Of a stretch of DNA of 64,000 nucleotides, positions 1 to 11,821 are shown one piece after another; the stretch's first letter is position 1; every line of letters starts with the position of its first letter. The DNA lies in assembly GCA_024291935.2 (NCBI GenBank), contig CM044311.1, positions 22,715,001-22,779,000 on the forward strand, given 5' to 3'. The notes beneath the pieces are model-generated. The model had not been told where the DNA came from and did not search any database. It was given only the letters and a program-made list of their open reading frames with translations. Origin of the DNA: Okapia johnstoni. Lineage: Eukaryota > Chordata > Mammalia > Artiodactyla > Giraffidae. The translations under genes were made by a program, and so were the position numbers.

Positions 1-2879
1 AAAAATCTACAACCAAGATTACTGTATCCAGCAAGGATCTCATTCAAAATTTATGGAGAAATCAAAAGCTTTTCAGACAAGCAAAATTTAAGAAAACTCA
101 GTAACAACAAACCAGCTTTACAACATATATTAAAAGGGCATATATTCAAGAAATACAAGAGAAGAAAAAGATCTACAAAATCAAACCCTAAACAATTAAG
201 AAAATGGCAATAGGAGCATATATATTGATAATTACTTTAAATGTAAATAGATTAAACGCTCCAATCAAAAGACACAGATTGGCTGAAAGGATACAAAAAC
301 TAGACAAATATGTATACTGCCTACAAGAAACACACTTCAGACCTAAAGACACATATAGACTGAAAGTGAGAGGATGGAAAAATACATTCCATTCAAATGG
401 AAAGCAAAAGAAAGCTGGAGTAGCAATCCTCATATTAGACAAAATAGATCTTAAAATAAAGAATATTACAAAAGATAAGGAAGGACACTACATAACAATC
501 AAGGATCAATCCAAGAGGAAGACATAGTAATTGTAAATATCTATGCACCCAACAGAGGAGCACCTGAATACATAAGACAAACACTAACAGACATAAAAAG
601 AGAAATTGACAGTAACACAATAATAGTAACAGACTCACCCCACTCACAGCAATGGACAGATCATCAAAACAGAAAATTAAGAAGGAAACACAAGTCTTAA
701 ATGATACACTAGATGAGATGGATCTCTCTGATATCTTTAGGACATTCCATCCAAATGCAGAAGAACACATCTTCTCAAGTGCATATGGAACATTCTCCAG
801 GATAGACCATATCTTGGGTCACAAATCAAACCTCAGTAAATGTAAGAAAATTGAAATTGTATCAAGCATCTTCTCCAACCACAACACTATGAGACTAGAT
901 ATCAATTACATGAAAAAAACTATAAGAAACACAAACACACGGAGATTAAACAATATGTTTCTAAATAAACAACAGGTTATTGAAGATATCAAAAGGGAAA
1001 TCAAAAAATTGCTATAAACACATGACAATGAAACATTATAACTCAAAACCTATGGGATACAGCAAAAGCAGCTCTAAGAGGGAAGTATACAGAATACAAT
1101 CCTACCTCAAGAAATAAGAAAAATATCGAATAGACAGTCTAACTTTATACCTAAAACAACTGGAAAAAGACGAACAAAAAAACCACAATTAGAAGAAGGA
1201 AATAAATCATAAAGATGAGAGCAAAAATAAGAGAAAAAACAATGGAAGAAACAATAGTAAAGATTAATAAAACTAAAAGCTAGTTCTTTGGAAGATAAAA
1301 TTGACAAACCTTTAGCCACACTCATGAAGAAAAAAAGAGAGAAGAACCAGATCAAGAAAATTAGAAATGAAAAAGGAGAGGTTACAACAGACAATACAGA
1401 AATACAAAGGACTATAAGAGACTATTATGAACAACCATATGGCAATAAAATGGATAACCTGGAAGAAATGGAGAGATTCTTAGAAAAGTTCAATCTTCCA
1501 AGCCTGAATGAGGATGAAATAGAAATTATGAACAACCCAATTACAAGCAATGAAATTGAAGCTTGATCAAAAATCTCCCCAAAAAACCAAAAGCCCAGAA
1601 CCAGATGGCTTCACAGGAGAATTCTATCAAACATTTAGAGAGGAGCTAATGCCTATCCTTCTAAAACTCTTTTAAAAAATTGCAGAGAAAGGAATACTTC
1701 CAAACTCATTCTACGAGGCCACCATCACCTGATACCAAAACCAAAAACAATACACAAAAAAAGAAAATTACAGGCCAATACCACTGATAAACATAGATGC
1801 AAAAATCCTCAATAAAATTTTAGCAAACAATTCAGCAACACATAAAAAACTCATACACCATGATCAAGTTGGGTTTATTCAAAGAATGCTAGGATTCGTC
1901 AATATACACAAATCAATCAATGTGATACACCATGTTAATACATTGAATGATAAAAACCATATGATAATCTAAATAGATGCAGAAAAAGCCTTTAACAAAA
2001 TTCAGCACCTTTTCATGATTAAAACTCTTCATAAAATGGTCATAGAAGGGACCTACCTCAACATAGTAAAGGCCATATATGATAAGCATACAGCAAACAT
2101 TATACTCAATGGTAACAAACTGAAAGTACTCCCTCTAATATCAGGAACAAGACAAGGGTGTCCATTTTCATCACTATTATTCAACATAGTTTTGTAAGTC
2201 CTAGCTATAGCAATCAGAGAAGAAAAAGAAGTAAAAGGAATCCAGATCAGAAAAGAATAATTAAAGCTCTCACTGCTTGTAGACAACATGACACTGTACA
2301 CAGAAAACCCTAAATATACTATCAGAAAATTACTAGAGCTAATCTGAATTTAGCAAAGTCACAGGATACAAAATCAATACACAGAAATCACTTGCATTTC
2401 TATATACTCAGAATCAAAAATCAGAAAGAGAAATTAAGGAATCAATCCCATTCACCATTGCAATAAAAAGAATTAAATATCAAGGAATAAACTTATCTAA
2501 GGAGACAAAATAACTGTACATGGAAAATTATAAGGCACTGATGAAAGAAATCAAAGATGACATAAACAGAGAGAGATATCCCATGTTTCTAGATAGGAAG
2601 AATCAATATTTTGAAAATGACTATACTAACAAATGCAACCTACAGATTCAATGCAATCCCTACCAAATTACCAATGGCATTTTTCACAGAACTGGAACAA
2701 AAAATTTCACAATTCATATGGAAACACAAAAGACCTTGAATAGCCAAAGCAGTCTTGAGAAAGAAGAATGGAGCTGGAGGAATCAACCTTCCTGACTTCA
2801 GATTGTACTACAAAGCTACAATCATCAAGACAGTATGGTACTGGCACAAAAACAGAAATATAGACAAATGGAACAATAT
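1..2879 (+). mobile_element. LINE-1, 5' segment (interrupted)
   Basis: Decayed plus-strand L1, antisense to NCAM2. The first 200 bases look like the end of the ORF1 region and the inter-ORF spacer, followed by an ORF2 start at 204. The element begins left of the window. It is interrupted by a BovB at 2880-3412 and resumes at 3421 in the same reading of L1. Many stops and frameshifts mark it as old. Confidence 0.9.
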
Positions 2880-4160
2880 CAGTTCAGTTCAATCATTCAG
2901 TCGTGTCTGACTCTTTGCAACCCCATGAATCGCAGCACGCCAGGCCTCCCTGTCCATCACCAACACCCAGAGTTTACCCAAACCCATGTCCATCGAGTCG
3001 GTGGTGCCATCCAACCTTCTCATCCTCTGTCGTCCCCTTCTCCTCCTGCCCCCAGTCCTTCCCAGCATTAGGGTCTTTTCCAATGAGTCAACTCTTCACA
3101 TGAGGTGGCCAAAGTATTGGAGTTTCAGCTTCAACATCAGTCCTTCCAATGAACACCCAGGACTGATCTCCTTTAGGATGGACTGGTTGGATCTTCTTGC
3201 AGTCCAAGGGACTCTCAAGAGTCTTCTCCAACACCACAGGTCAAAAGCATCAGTTCTTTGGTGCTCAGCTTTCTTCACCATCCAGCTCTCACATCCATAC
3301 ATGACCACTGGATAAACCATAGCCTTGACTAGATGGACCTTTGTTGGCAAAGTAATGTCTCTGCTTTAAAATATGCTATCTAGGTTGGTCATAACCTTCC
3401 TTCCAAGGAGTAAGCAATATAGAAAGCCCCAAAATAAACCCATATACCTATGGGTACCTTATTTTTGACAAAGGAGGCAAGAATGTACAACAGGGCAAAG
3501 ACAGCTTCTTCAATAAATAGTGCTGGGAAAATTGGAAAGCTACATGTAAAAGAATGAAATTAGGACACTTCTTAACACCATACACAAAGATAAACTCAAA
3601 ATGTATTAAAGACCTAAATGTAAGAACAGAAACTATAATACTCTTAGAGGAAAACATTGGCAGAACACTTGATGGCATAAATCAAAGCAAGATCCTCTAT
3701 GACCCACCTCCTAGAATAATGGAAATAAAAACAAAAGTAAACAAATGGGACCATATTAAACTTCCAAGCATTTGCACAGCAAAGGAAACTATAAGCAAGG
3801 TGAAAAGACATCACACAGAATGGGAGAAAATAATAGTAAATGAAACAGTTGTCAAAGAATTAATCTCCAAAATATACAAGCAGCTCATACAACTCAATAC
3901 CAGAAAAACAAATAACCCAATCAAAAAGTGGGGAAAAGACCTAAACAGACATTTCTCCAATGAAGAGATACAGATGGCTAACAAACACATGAAAAGATGC
4001 TCAACATCACTCATTATTAGAGAAATGCAAATCAAAACTACAATGAGGTATCACTTCACACCTGTCAGAATGGCCATCATGAAAAAGTCTACAAACAATA
4101 AATGCTGGAGAGGATGTGGAGAAAAGGGAATGCTTGTACTTTTAGTGGGAATGTAAATTG
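204..4160 (+). pseudogene. L1 ORF2 remnant (endonuclease-RT)
   Basis: L1 ORF2 normally supplies the endonuclease and reverse transcriptase for retrotransposition. Here it survives only as short open pieces: 204-527 and 652-1017 (endonuclease domain, with a CLQETH motif near 327), 1288-1566 (linker), 2015-2197 (RT, with [17 protein letters not shown]), 2520-2795 and 3554-4156 (C-terminal region). Frames change repeatedly and stops intervene. The catalytic FADD motif of the family reads LVDN at 2276-2287, so the RT would be dead even without the stops. A BovB insertion at 2880-3412 splits the coding region. The identity is firm; exact ends of each piece are not. Confidence 0.88.
2880..3412 (-). 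mobile_element. BovB 3' end inserted in L1
   Basis: Minus-strand 3' portion of BovB (RTE clade) of about 530 bp. Its 3' tail is at the low end (agttcagttcaatcattcag) and the conserved RT C-terminal and 3'UTR region follows. Flanks share caatat at 2874-2879 and 3415-3420. Removing the insert restores continuous L1 sequence (gaacaatat then agaaagcccc). The element is 5' truncated. Confidence 0.88.
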
Positions 4161-4913
4161 ATCCAGCCACTATGGAAGACGGTATAGAGATTCCTTAAAA
4201 AACTAGGAATAAAACCATCATATGACCCACCAATCCAACTCCTAGGCATATATCCTGAGGTAACCAAAACTGAAAAAGACACATTTATCCCATTGTTCAT
4301 TGCAGCACTATTTACAATAGCTAGAACATGGAAGCAACCTAGATGTCCATTGACAGATGAATGGATAAAAAAGTTGTCATACATATGCACAATGGTATAT
4401 TAGTCATAGAAAGGAATGCATTTGAGTCAGTTCTAAAGAGGTAGATGAACCTAGAGCCTATTATACAGAGTGGAGTGTCAGAAAGAGAAAGATAAATATT
4501 ATATACTAATGCATATATACAGAATCTAGAAAAATGGTACTGAAGAATATATTTGCAGGGCAGCAGTGGAGAAACAGACATAGAGAACAGACTTATGGAC
4601 ATGAGGAGAGGGGAGGAGAGGGTGAGATGTATGGAGAGAGTAACATGGAAATTTACATTACCATATGTAAAATATATAGCCCACAGGAATTTGCTGTATG
4701 CCTCAGGAAACTCAAACAAGGGCTCTGTATCAACCTAGAGGGGTGGGATGGGGAGGGAGATGGCAGGGAGTTTCAAAAGGGAGGGGATATATATATAACT
4801 ACAGCTAAGGTTTGACAGAAAAAGCCAATTCATGTTGAGGTTTGACAGAAAACAACAAAATTCTGTAAACCAATTATCCTTCAATTAAAAAATCAATAAA
4901 TTTTTTAAAAAAT
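3421..4913 (+). mobile_element. LINE-1, 3' segment
   Basis: Continuation of the L1 above after the BovB insertion. It contains the end of ORF2 (3554-4156) and the L1 3'UTR with the usual bovine motifs (gggtgggatggggaggga near 4741), and ends in an A-rich tail near 4913. Confidence 0.88.
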
Positions 4914-5481
4914 GTACTTATTATATGCTTCTGAATTCAGCAGCTCCATAAACAATAAGGGACCTTATGAAAGCTGATTACTTTAAATTTTTGAGATAAA
5001 ATTATAAATGCCTTGAGGGAAATACTACTCTATTAGATCTGTTAGTATTCTAAGCATAACAAAGTATGAAAAATATACCCAGCACATCTCCTTTAAATGT
5101 TGAATAAATATATAAAGACAATACAAAATAACACTGAAACTCAGTCAAAAATATTCAGTTGAATTACCAATATATTGATATTTAAAAATCTATTCTAGAT
5201 GACCACCATTGGGGATTATAAGGTGTCTGAGGTGCACTCAGGGAAGTAATTTCAGATGTACTCTTAGGTCAGACAGTATTTAAATTGCTTAGGTGGGAAA
5301 AAGCTACTGTCATTGCATGCGTCTACTTTTCTGTGATAACAAAAGACTCTAAGATCTCAGAGCTTAACAATGTGCTTTATTTCTTATCTATGGTATGTGT
5401 TTGCACCTGCAGATCAGCTGTGACTCAGCTCCACACATCTTCATGATGCCGTAGGTAAAGAAGTTCCTATTACTGTCATGC
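4914..5481. other. Unassigned intronic sequence
   Basis: AT-rich intron sequence between the L1 tail and a Bov-tA. I see no repeat, splice site or gene signal in it. Confidence 0.6.
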
Positions 5482-5489
5482 TAGCTTCA

Positions 5490-5686
5490 TGGCTTCACTT
5501 GTGGCACAGCTGGTAAAGAATCTACCTGCAATGCGGGAGACCTGGGTTCAATCCCTGGGTTGGGAAGATCCCCTGGAGGAGGGAAAGGCTATCTACTCCA
5601 GTATTCTGGCCTGGAGAATTCCATGGACTGTATGGTCCATGGGGTTGCAAAGAGTCAGACAGAACTGGGTGACTTTCACTTTCACT
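5490..5686 (+). mobile_element. Bov-tA SINE
   Basis: Full-length plus-strand Bov-tA: tRNA-Glu-like head (tggcttcacttgtggcac), body with gggttgggaagatcccctgg and tail (actttcactttcact). Perfect 8-bp target-site duplication tagcttca at 5482-5489 and 5687-5694 fixes both ends. Confidence 0.95.
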
Positions 5687-5694
5687 TAGCTTCA

Positions 5695-7267
5695 GGGCAA
5701 GAGGAAAGCCCAAGAGAAGTAACATGTGATTCTTCTTGAAGCTTGATTTCAGTACAGTGTATATTACATTTTCTTATATTCCCATAGCCAGAGAAAGTCA
5801 CATCATCAGTTGGGTTTAGTTGCTTAAACCTTCTACTGGAAGCACCACACTTCACATGGCAATGAGCAGTGGTGTATAACCTCTTAAAGGGAAGCGAGAT
5901 AAATACTTGTGAAAAACTATACATAGGCATTGAGAAATATAGTAAGAAATTCATAGAGGGAGTTAAGAAAAAAAAAAGATGCTTAATATTTGGTATTGCT
6001 GGCCTTATAAGCCAGCAAGGATTTTTTTTAACTAACTGTTAATGTGTTGGAAGACAAAAAAATGCAAAGGAAAATCTGTAACGAGTCAACATCGGAACAA
6101 AGAGAAGACTTTCTTCCAGAACCAGGACTTGGCAAGAAATCAGTGAATGTGAAGAAACTGTTGACTGGAGTATTTGGTTGGAACTTCAACATACTTTGAG
6201 GTGAAAGGAGTTGAAAGAGGTCCACAATGAATTTTATCAAGGATAAAATAATTTTACCAAGGATAAAAATTAGTAGCAAATAAGAGAGGCATGCATTATG
6301 AATTGGAGAGAAAAAGTATATAATTCATCAAATACTATAATTGAACAAAAATAAGATAAGGTGGATAAAGTTAGTGTCTTTATCACTAATTTATGCAACT
6401 TCAAAGTTTTCATTGAAACAACTTCAAGGGATTTTATAAGAGATAAATAATAAAGGATAGTTTTAGAAAGGGCTCATGCTTTAAAAGGATCTGGTAAGCA
6501 GGGCACGAGTCAATAAGACTGGAGAAGAATGATTTTTCTGACTGTATATAAAGGCAAAATGTGAAAGAAAAGCACAGTCATCTGGTGGCATTAGTCAATG
6601 CATTCCCTTCACAGGGTCCAACTGAATCATCCAGAAGGTAAATAAATCAATGGTTGATTTTGTGAACACTTATTTTGGAGAACAGTGGTTCTAGGAATTC
6701 TAAGATATGGGAGCTTGTGACCAAAACAGGGAAAAATGACTAATAAGAAGAACTGGAGATAAAGTGATGTTCAAGCAAAGAAGGTCAGATTAGTACGTGA
6801 GAAGAAAAGTAGGATGTGGAAGGAGGGTGATTAACTTGGAGAAGGTCAGTGTGATGCAGTCACCAAAGGACATTATATACATGATTGATGTGAACTGCAC
6901 AAAAGAACACGTGTATTCTTTTGTGTCAAGTATTTATCTCTTTAAAAGCCCTGAAATAATAAGTATAGATTAAGAAATAAACATTCCAGTTTGAATGTAG
7001 ATCACGATGGACTTGATGATTCAAACTTTGTTAATTGGACCCACTCATACCCAAATAATCTTTTCTTTAAAATAAATGTCATAACATTCAAACTACCACA
7101 GATAATCTAATGTGGAAATAGAACATTCACAAATGTATTAAAAGAAATTACAATAGCAGAATGGATAATAAAAGCTTAATATGCTACATCTTCCAGATGA
7201 CATTTCCTTTTTATCATAAGTCTCAAAATAGTGTTTTAGTATAAAAATATATGCATAATATTACATA
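5695..7267. other. Unassigned intronic sequence
   Basis: About 1.6 kb of AT-rich sequence without a recognisable repeat family or exon. Open frames here are short and show no known domain. Confidence 0.6.
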
Positions 7268-7395
7268 TGTGCTCAGTTTTTCAGTCATGTCCTACTCTTT
7301 GCAGTCCCATGGACGGTACGTAGCCTGCCAGGCTCCTCTGTCCATGGAATTTTCCAGGCAAGAATACTGGTGTGGGTTTCCATTTCCTACTCTAG
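7268..7395 (-). mobile_element. Bov-tA SINE, truncated
   Basis: Minus-strand Bov-tA 3' half (gtgctcag start, then ctccatgg-type body). It lacks the tRNA head and stops near 7395. Confidence 0.85.
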
Positions 7396-7424
7396 AATTT
7401 TACATAAACATACATATATAACAT

Positions 7425-7632
7425 GGGCTTCCCAAGTGGCTCATTGTTAAAAAAATTCATCTGCCAACACAGAAGCTGCAGGAGATGTAGGTTCAATCCT
7501 TGGTTCTGGAAGATCCCCTGGAAGAAGAAAGGGCAACCCACTCGAGTATTTTTGCTGGGATAACCCTATGGACAGAGGAGTTAGGTGGGCTACAATCCAT
7601 GGTATCTCAAAGAGTCAGACATGACCAAGCAT

Positions 7633-7635
<3 letters not shown>
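7425..7635 (+). mobile_element. Bov-tA SINE with CA tail
   Basis: Plus-strand Bov-tA, diverged, from gggcttcccaagtggctc to agtcagacatgacc. It runs directly into a long CA repeat, which probably grew from the SINE tail. Confidence 0.88.

Positions 7636-7671
<36 letters not shown>
7636..7671. repeat. (CA)n microsatellite
   Basis: About 18 uninterrupted CA dinucleotides at the 3' end of a Bov-tA. Likely length-polymorphic. Confidence 0.97.
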
Positions 7672-7675
<4 letters not shown>

Positions 7676-7694
7676 ACATACAATCATAGTACAT

Positions 7695-7795
7695 GTTTAT
7701 ATAGTGCTTACTATAAACTTAGTCCTTTTAAAAAATCTTTACATGTATTAACTAATGTTATAACCCCCATTTTCATAAGAATATATTGAGCACAA
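7695..7795 (+). mobile_element. MIR-like SINE remnant
   Basis: The order tagtgcttacta, ttacatgtattaact, aacccccattttca follows the MIR core. It is short and strongly diverged, so the call is tentative. Confidence 0.5.
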
Positions 7796-8250
7796 GCTCT
7801 TGCCCATGACAAAAAACACAAAATTTCCTACCTTAAATTCTTTCAGAAACAAAGCACAGTAGACAGTTAAGTCAACTAATTAAGAAACAAAATAGCCACT
7901 TAAGTTACTTTTGCTGATTGTATATAATAAATGCTCATAAATAAAAATACAAAAATATAGATATGTATTAATATATATATAGATAGATAGATACAAACAT
8001 AGTGCACATCTCTGTATTTAAACATATTATTCTGCATCTTCACTAAAATCTTCCTCTTGGGTTGAAGGTCAAAACCTCCACTGACTATAGTAGTCTAAAT
8101 AAATAACAGATTTTACACACCAAAAAAAAAAAAAAAAGGCTCTGAAAATATTCTCTTGGGAGGCCTGGCACTTTGGCCTCATCCTAGAGCATGTGCGGTT
8201 TCTACCTACTTCCCTAGTTTCTACCTGGTCTATTCCATTATTTTATCCAT
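7796..8250. other. Unassigned; small simple repeats
   Basis: AT-rich sequence with a short TA/GATA run (7970-7993) and a 15-base A-run near 8123-8137. No gene signal seen. Confidence 0.6.
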
Positions 8251-8425
8251 GAAATTGAAAGCGAAAATGCCAGTCACTCAGTTGTGTTTGACTCTTTGTG
8301 ACTGCATGGACTACAGCCTGCCAGGCTCCTCTGTCCATGGAATTCTCCAGGCAAGAATGCTGGAGTGGGTAGCCATTCCCTTCTCCAGGAGATCTTTCCA
8401 ACCCAGGGAGGGAATCTAGATCTCC
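8251..8425 (-). mobile_element. Bov-tA SINE, truncated
   Basis: Minus-strand Bov-tA starting with its GAAA-rich 3' tail and running to cccagggaggga. The tRNA head is missing. Confidence 0.85.
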
Positions 8426-9580
8426 TAAATATCAATTAATTATAGACTTACAGAAGAAGAGAAAAAAAAATCAGTGATTTAATGTTCTTTTTATCTTTCA
8501 ACATGAAATCTGTTGTTAAATTACTTTCACTCCAGAAAAGGAAAAAAACAAATAACTCTTTTTGATCTATTTCTGGTGTCGTTTCCCAATCTTTTGAAAA
8601 AAAAAAAGTGGAGAGATAGCTAATGGAGGAAGGGGCATAGGATAGGGAAGAAGACATTGATTAATTTTTTAGTCTCCCAGTCCCAAGTGATAGAAAATTC
8701 ACGGCTAACTCTTCAAATTCATATTTTGTCCATTCCAAAAGGAACAAGTTACATTTTGGTTATAGTTTATGTGATTATGATTGTTTCTAACTCAGTTTAA
8801 AAGACCTGAATTTGTTCAGAAGAACAAATCAAAGTACATTTGTGTAGTGTTACTAATAGAATTTCTATTTGGCTACAGCACAGGTTACCCAGACTGAATG
8901 ATTAGGGGAGGTAGCTGATGATCATAAACAGCTTCCTATGCCATGAAGAGTGCTTCTGATTTTGTCTTAAAAGTAATGGGAAATACTGATAATTTTAAGT
9001 ATTGGAAGGTTGGTAAGATAGAAAAGTTGAAATTGTAAGATTAAGAGCAGAGAAAACAACTTGCGGTCACTCAAGAAAAATAAAAAAAGAAAAACAATTG
9101 GAAAGGGCAGCACTCTTATGGAAGGCATGGTAGGAAAAGTAGAGCATATCTGATAGATGCTAAAGAAATACAGTGTGCACCTTGGTGACCCATTAGATTA
9201 TGAAAGTGGAGATAATTAGGATAACATTAACATATTACTGGCCTCAAAGAATAGTATGTTAATGCAAGCAGGCAGTATAGTAAAAGAAGCCAAATTTGGA
9301 GGAAGTAATGTCATCTTGATGTCAAAAATTTAGTTATTAATGTCCATTAAGATTTCAAAGGGTAACAATGCATTTACTTATTACATTAGGGAAAACCTAT
9401 AAATACTGTTAATTAGATTAGTTTAACAAGTAACCCCTGTAATTTAGAAGCAAAATCTAGTATTGTACTTTACTATATTTCATTTGACATTCTTTCAACA
9501 ACTATAAAAGCAGCACAAGGCAACTACTCCCTTATAGACTCTTTGTAGAAGAGGATAACAATATTAAATAAGTCATAGAT
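8426..9580. other. Unassigned intronic sequence
   Basis: About 1.15 kb of AT-rich intron without recognisable repeats, exons or RNA genes. Confidence 0.6.
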
Positions 9581-9589
9581 CTTGCCCTT

Positions 9590-9821
9590 AAGGCGCTTTC
9601 CAAGTGGTGCTAGTGGTAAAGAACCTACCTGCCAACGAAGGAGATGTAAGAGATGAGGGTTCAATCCCTGGGTTGGGAAGATCCCTTAGAGGAGGGCATG
9701 ACAATTCACAGTCTATTCCAGTATTCTTGTCTAGAGACTCTTATGGTTAGAGACAACTGGCGGGCTACAGTCCATAGGGTTGCAAACAGTCAGACACAAC
9801 TGATGCAACTTAGCATGCACA
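9590..9821 (+). mobile_element. Bov-tA SINE near exon 5
   Basis: Plus-strand Bov-tA, ending 172 bp from the exon 5 donor and antisense to NCAM2. Short repeat cttgcc at 9581-9586 and 9822-9827 is a likely target-site duplication. Confidence 0.88.
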
Positions 9822-9993
9822 CTTGCCATTGAAGCTGTAGTGCAGCAACAGACGCTATATTATAGGTGAGGTGACTTCCTCCAGGGATAGCAGAGGTTTA
9901 TTAGTCTTAAGTGCTGAGTTTCTATGGTTCCCCTTTTAATAAATATATTGCTAAATGCAACAATAAAATACATACAAATTATTCTCTGCTTAC

Positions 9994-10131
9994 CATTAAC
10001 AATAACAATGATATCACGGAAGTCAATTTCTCCCCTAGCCTCCACTCTTCCTTCACACCTGTATATACCTTCATCACTTTTGTTGATGTTGAGAATCTGC
10101 AGATTATTGTTGGCTAACAGAGCGAACCGAT
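9994..10131 (-). CDS. NCAM2: NCAM2 exon 5 (second half of Ig domain 2)
   Basis: Neural cell adhesion molecule 2 is a membrane-bound (transmembrane or GPI-anchored) Ig-superfamily adhesion protein of olfactory and other neurons. This 138-nt exon, read on the minus strand, encodes [12 protein letters not shown], then [20 protein letters not shown] and DIIVIVN. That is the C-terminal half of Ig-like domain 2, including the second cysteine of the domain disulfide in the DEGIYRC motif. The acceptor is tttccag before the first base at 10131 and the donor is gtaagc just below 9994. Both boundaries are phase 1. The preceding exon supplies the A that completes an Asn codon before Arg. No stop or frameshift is present. 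I assign NCAM2 over NCAM1 from residues such as [10 protein letters not shown] and VEARGEIDF. Confidence 0.96.
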
Positions 10132-11821
10132 CTGGAAAGTAAGCAAAGGGGAGGAAATGATATCAGTAATTGAAGGCAGAGTCCAGCATGCTCTAAATTG
10201 CTAAGTATTAAAATATGGCACTTGTCTGACACTATCCAACTTTTCATCAACAAACAAATTCCAATTTGAAAGTAAAATGTAATTTCATGACTTCGATTTT
10301 TCCACTCTACAACTGCCTTGTTATACCTTTTGCGAAAATACATTCAAGAGTTTATTTCCACATAAAATGGTTAAGCTATTATTTTCCCTTGGTACTCTGA
10401 ATGCAGAAAAGATACACAAAAAAACAAAGCTGAGAGATTAGATATTACAGACAAGAAGACATTTTGACTGCAAATATGTAGCAACTCGGGGATGGAAATG
10501 GGTTAGAGAATTGATTGAATATCCTTCCTCACACAATAATTAAACCAATAATTGTACATATCCTGAGGAGGCAGCTAAATATATAACAACATTCAACTCA
10601 TGTAGAGGACATATAAAATGATCATATCGCAGATTTATTTGAAAAATTTTTTCTAAATGCAAGATAATCTATTTTCGGAAGGAACAGATTAGACTTCATT
10701 ACTTTTATCTCAAGATTCCATTTTATGTATGAGTGTATGCACATGCATACGTACAAAAATAGCTGTTATAGGGCATGCATTAGGTGGTTGCTTGAAATAA
10801 TCTGGTTAGCCTAAGCAGCATCTCAGCCTGACAGTATTTTCCATAATGCCTGGTCTTAAGATTTTACTCATCATAATTTTGTTGCAGTCTTAAGAACTTT
10901 TCCCTTGTTATCAAGTAAATAACATTATTATATCCTGTTCTATTCTGAAACATGTTATAAAGGTAATATCCTAAATTTAATTAATTCATTCATTCATATA
11001 TAACATCAGACATGATGTTTGCTAAGTACTGTATTTGAGCACATTGGTGGATAAGAGAAACACATCCTTGACCCTCTTGGACCTTTTGGTAAAGTAGAAA
11101 TATCTTTAAGATAGCCACCTATGGATGTCTACTGTTAAAAAGTACTTCTTGGGGCTCTTCCAGAATTTACTACTCTTCCCCTATCTGCTGGCTTAATAGA
11201 AATGTTAGGGCAAACAAAGATGTCACATGAGAAAGTAATCTCCCAGCGTCCCTCAACCTGGATCACTGAATGAATGCAATGAGTATAATTCTTGCCTCTC
11301 ATCCTGCAACCCATTGGACTTCACGTGAGTGAGAAACTGCTGTGATATGAAGCCATTCATATTTGGGGTTCATTTTCTTAGCAATTCCTTAAGTCATAGT
11401 AGAAGTTTGGGTTTTAAATACAAACAAGGAAATTATTAGGCTATATTAAAACAGGTAAGAATGTGGTAATTGATTGTCTAAGAGACAGGTAATAAGGAAT
11501 GAAAATTTGGAGATTCTGAAGCTTCCTCAGAGAGAAAATACCAATTATTAAGCTACACATACATAATTTTCAGTTCAGAAGGTTTAAACTTTCCGAAAAT
11601 ATCTCTTTCATCTTTCAGTTGACTTTGAGATGACACACAAAAATGTTTATACAGATGCTTTTTCCTGGGAATTTTCTCACCAAAGAAGAGACTGGAGAGA
11701 AAGAAAGGCAATCGGCAGGAAATACGACATATAGTAAGGACTGGAGGAACTCAGAAGTCCTAAAACTTCATGACATTTCAAAGCAAATTTAAAAAATTTT
11801 CTATTCAAGTGAGTTGCTGGA
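10132..11821. other. Unassigned part of intron 4
   Basis: About 1.7 kb next to the exon 5 acceptor. Apart from a short ATTC run near 10980-10998, I see no repeat family or additional exon. Confidence 0.6.

Larger units (their letters stand above)
1..9993 (-). other. NCAM2: NCAM2 intron 5, partial
   Basis: Sequence downstream (in gene orientation) of the exon 5 donor. The next exon would encode the start of Ig domain 3 and is not in the window, so this intron exceeds 9.9 kb. It holds a decayed L1 with a nested BovB, four Bov-tA SINEs, a CA microsatellite and a MIR-like remnant, listed separately. Confidence 0.85.

Noticed and set aside
5490..5570. tRNA gene in the SINE heads
   Set aside because: The tRNA-Glu-like heads all sit in Bov-tA bodies with target duplications; none looks like a free functional tRNA gene.
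7636..7671. Repeat array as possible CRISPR
   Set aside because: Simple dinucleotide repeat without spacers; the sequence is mammalian.
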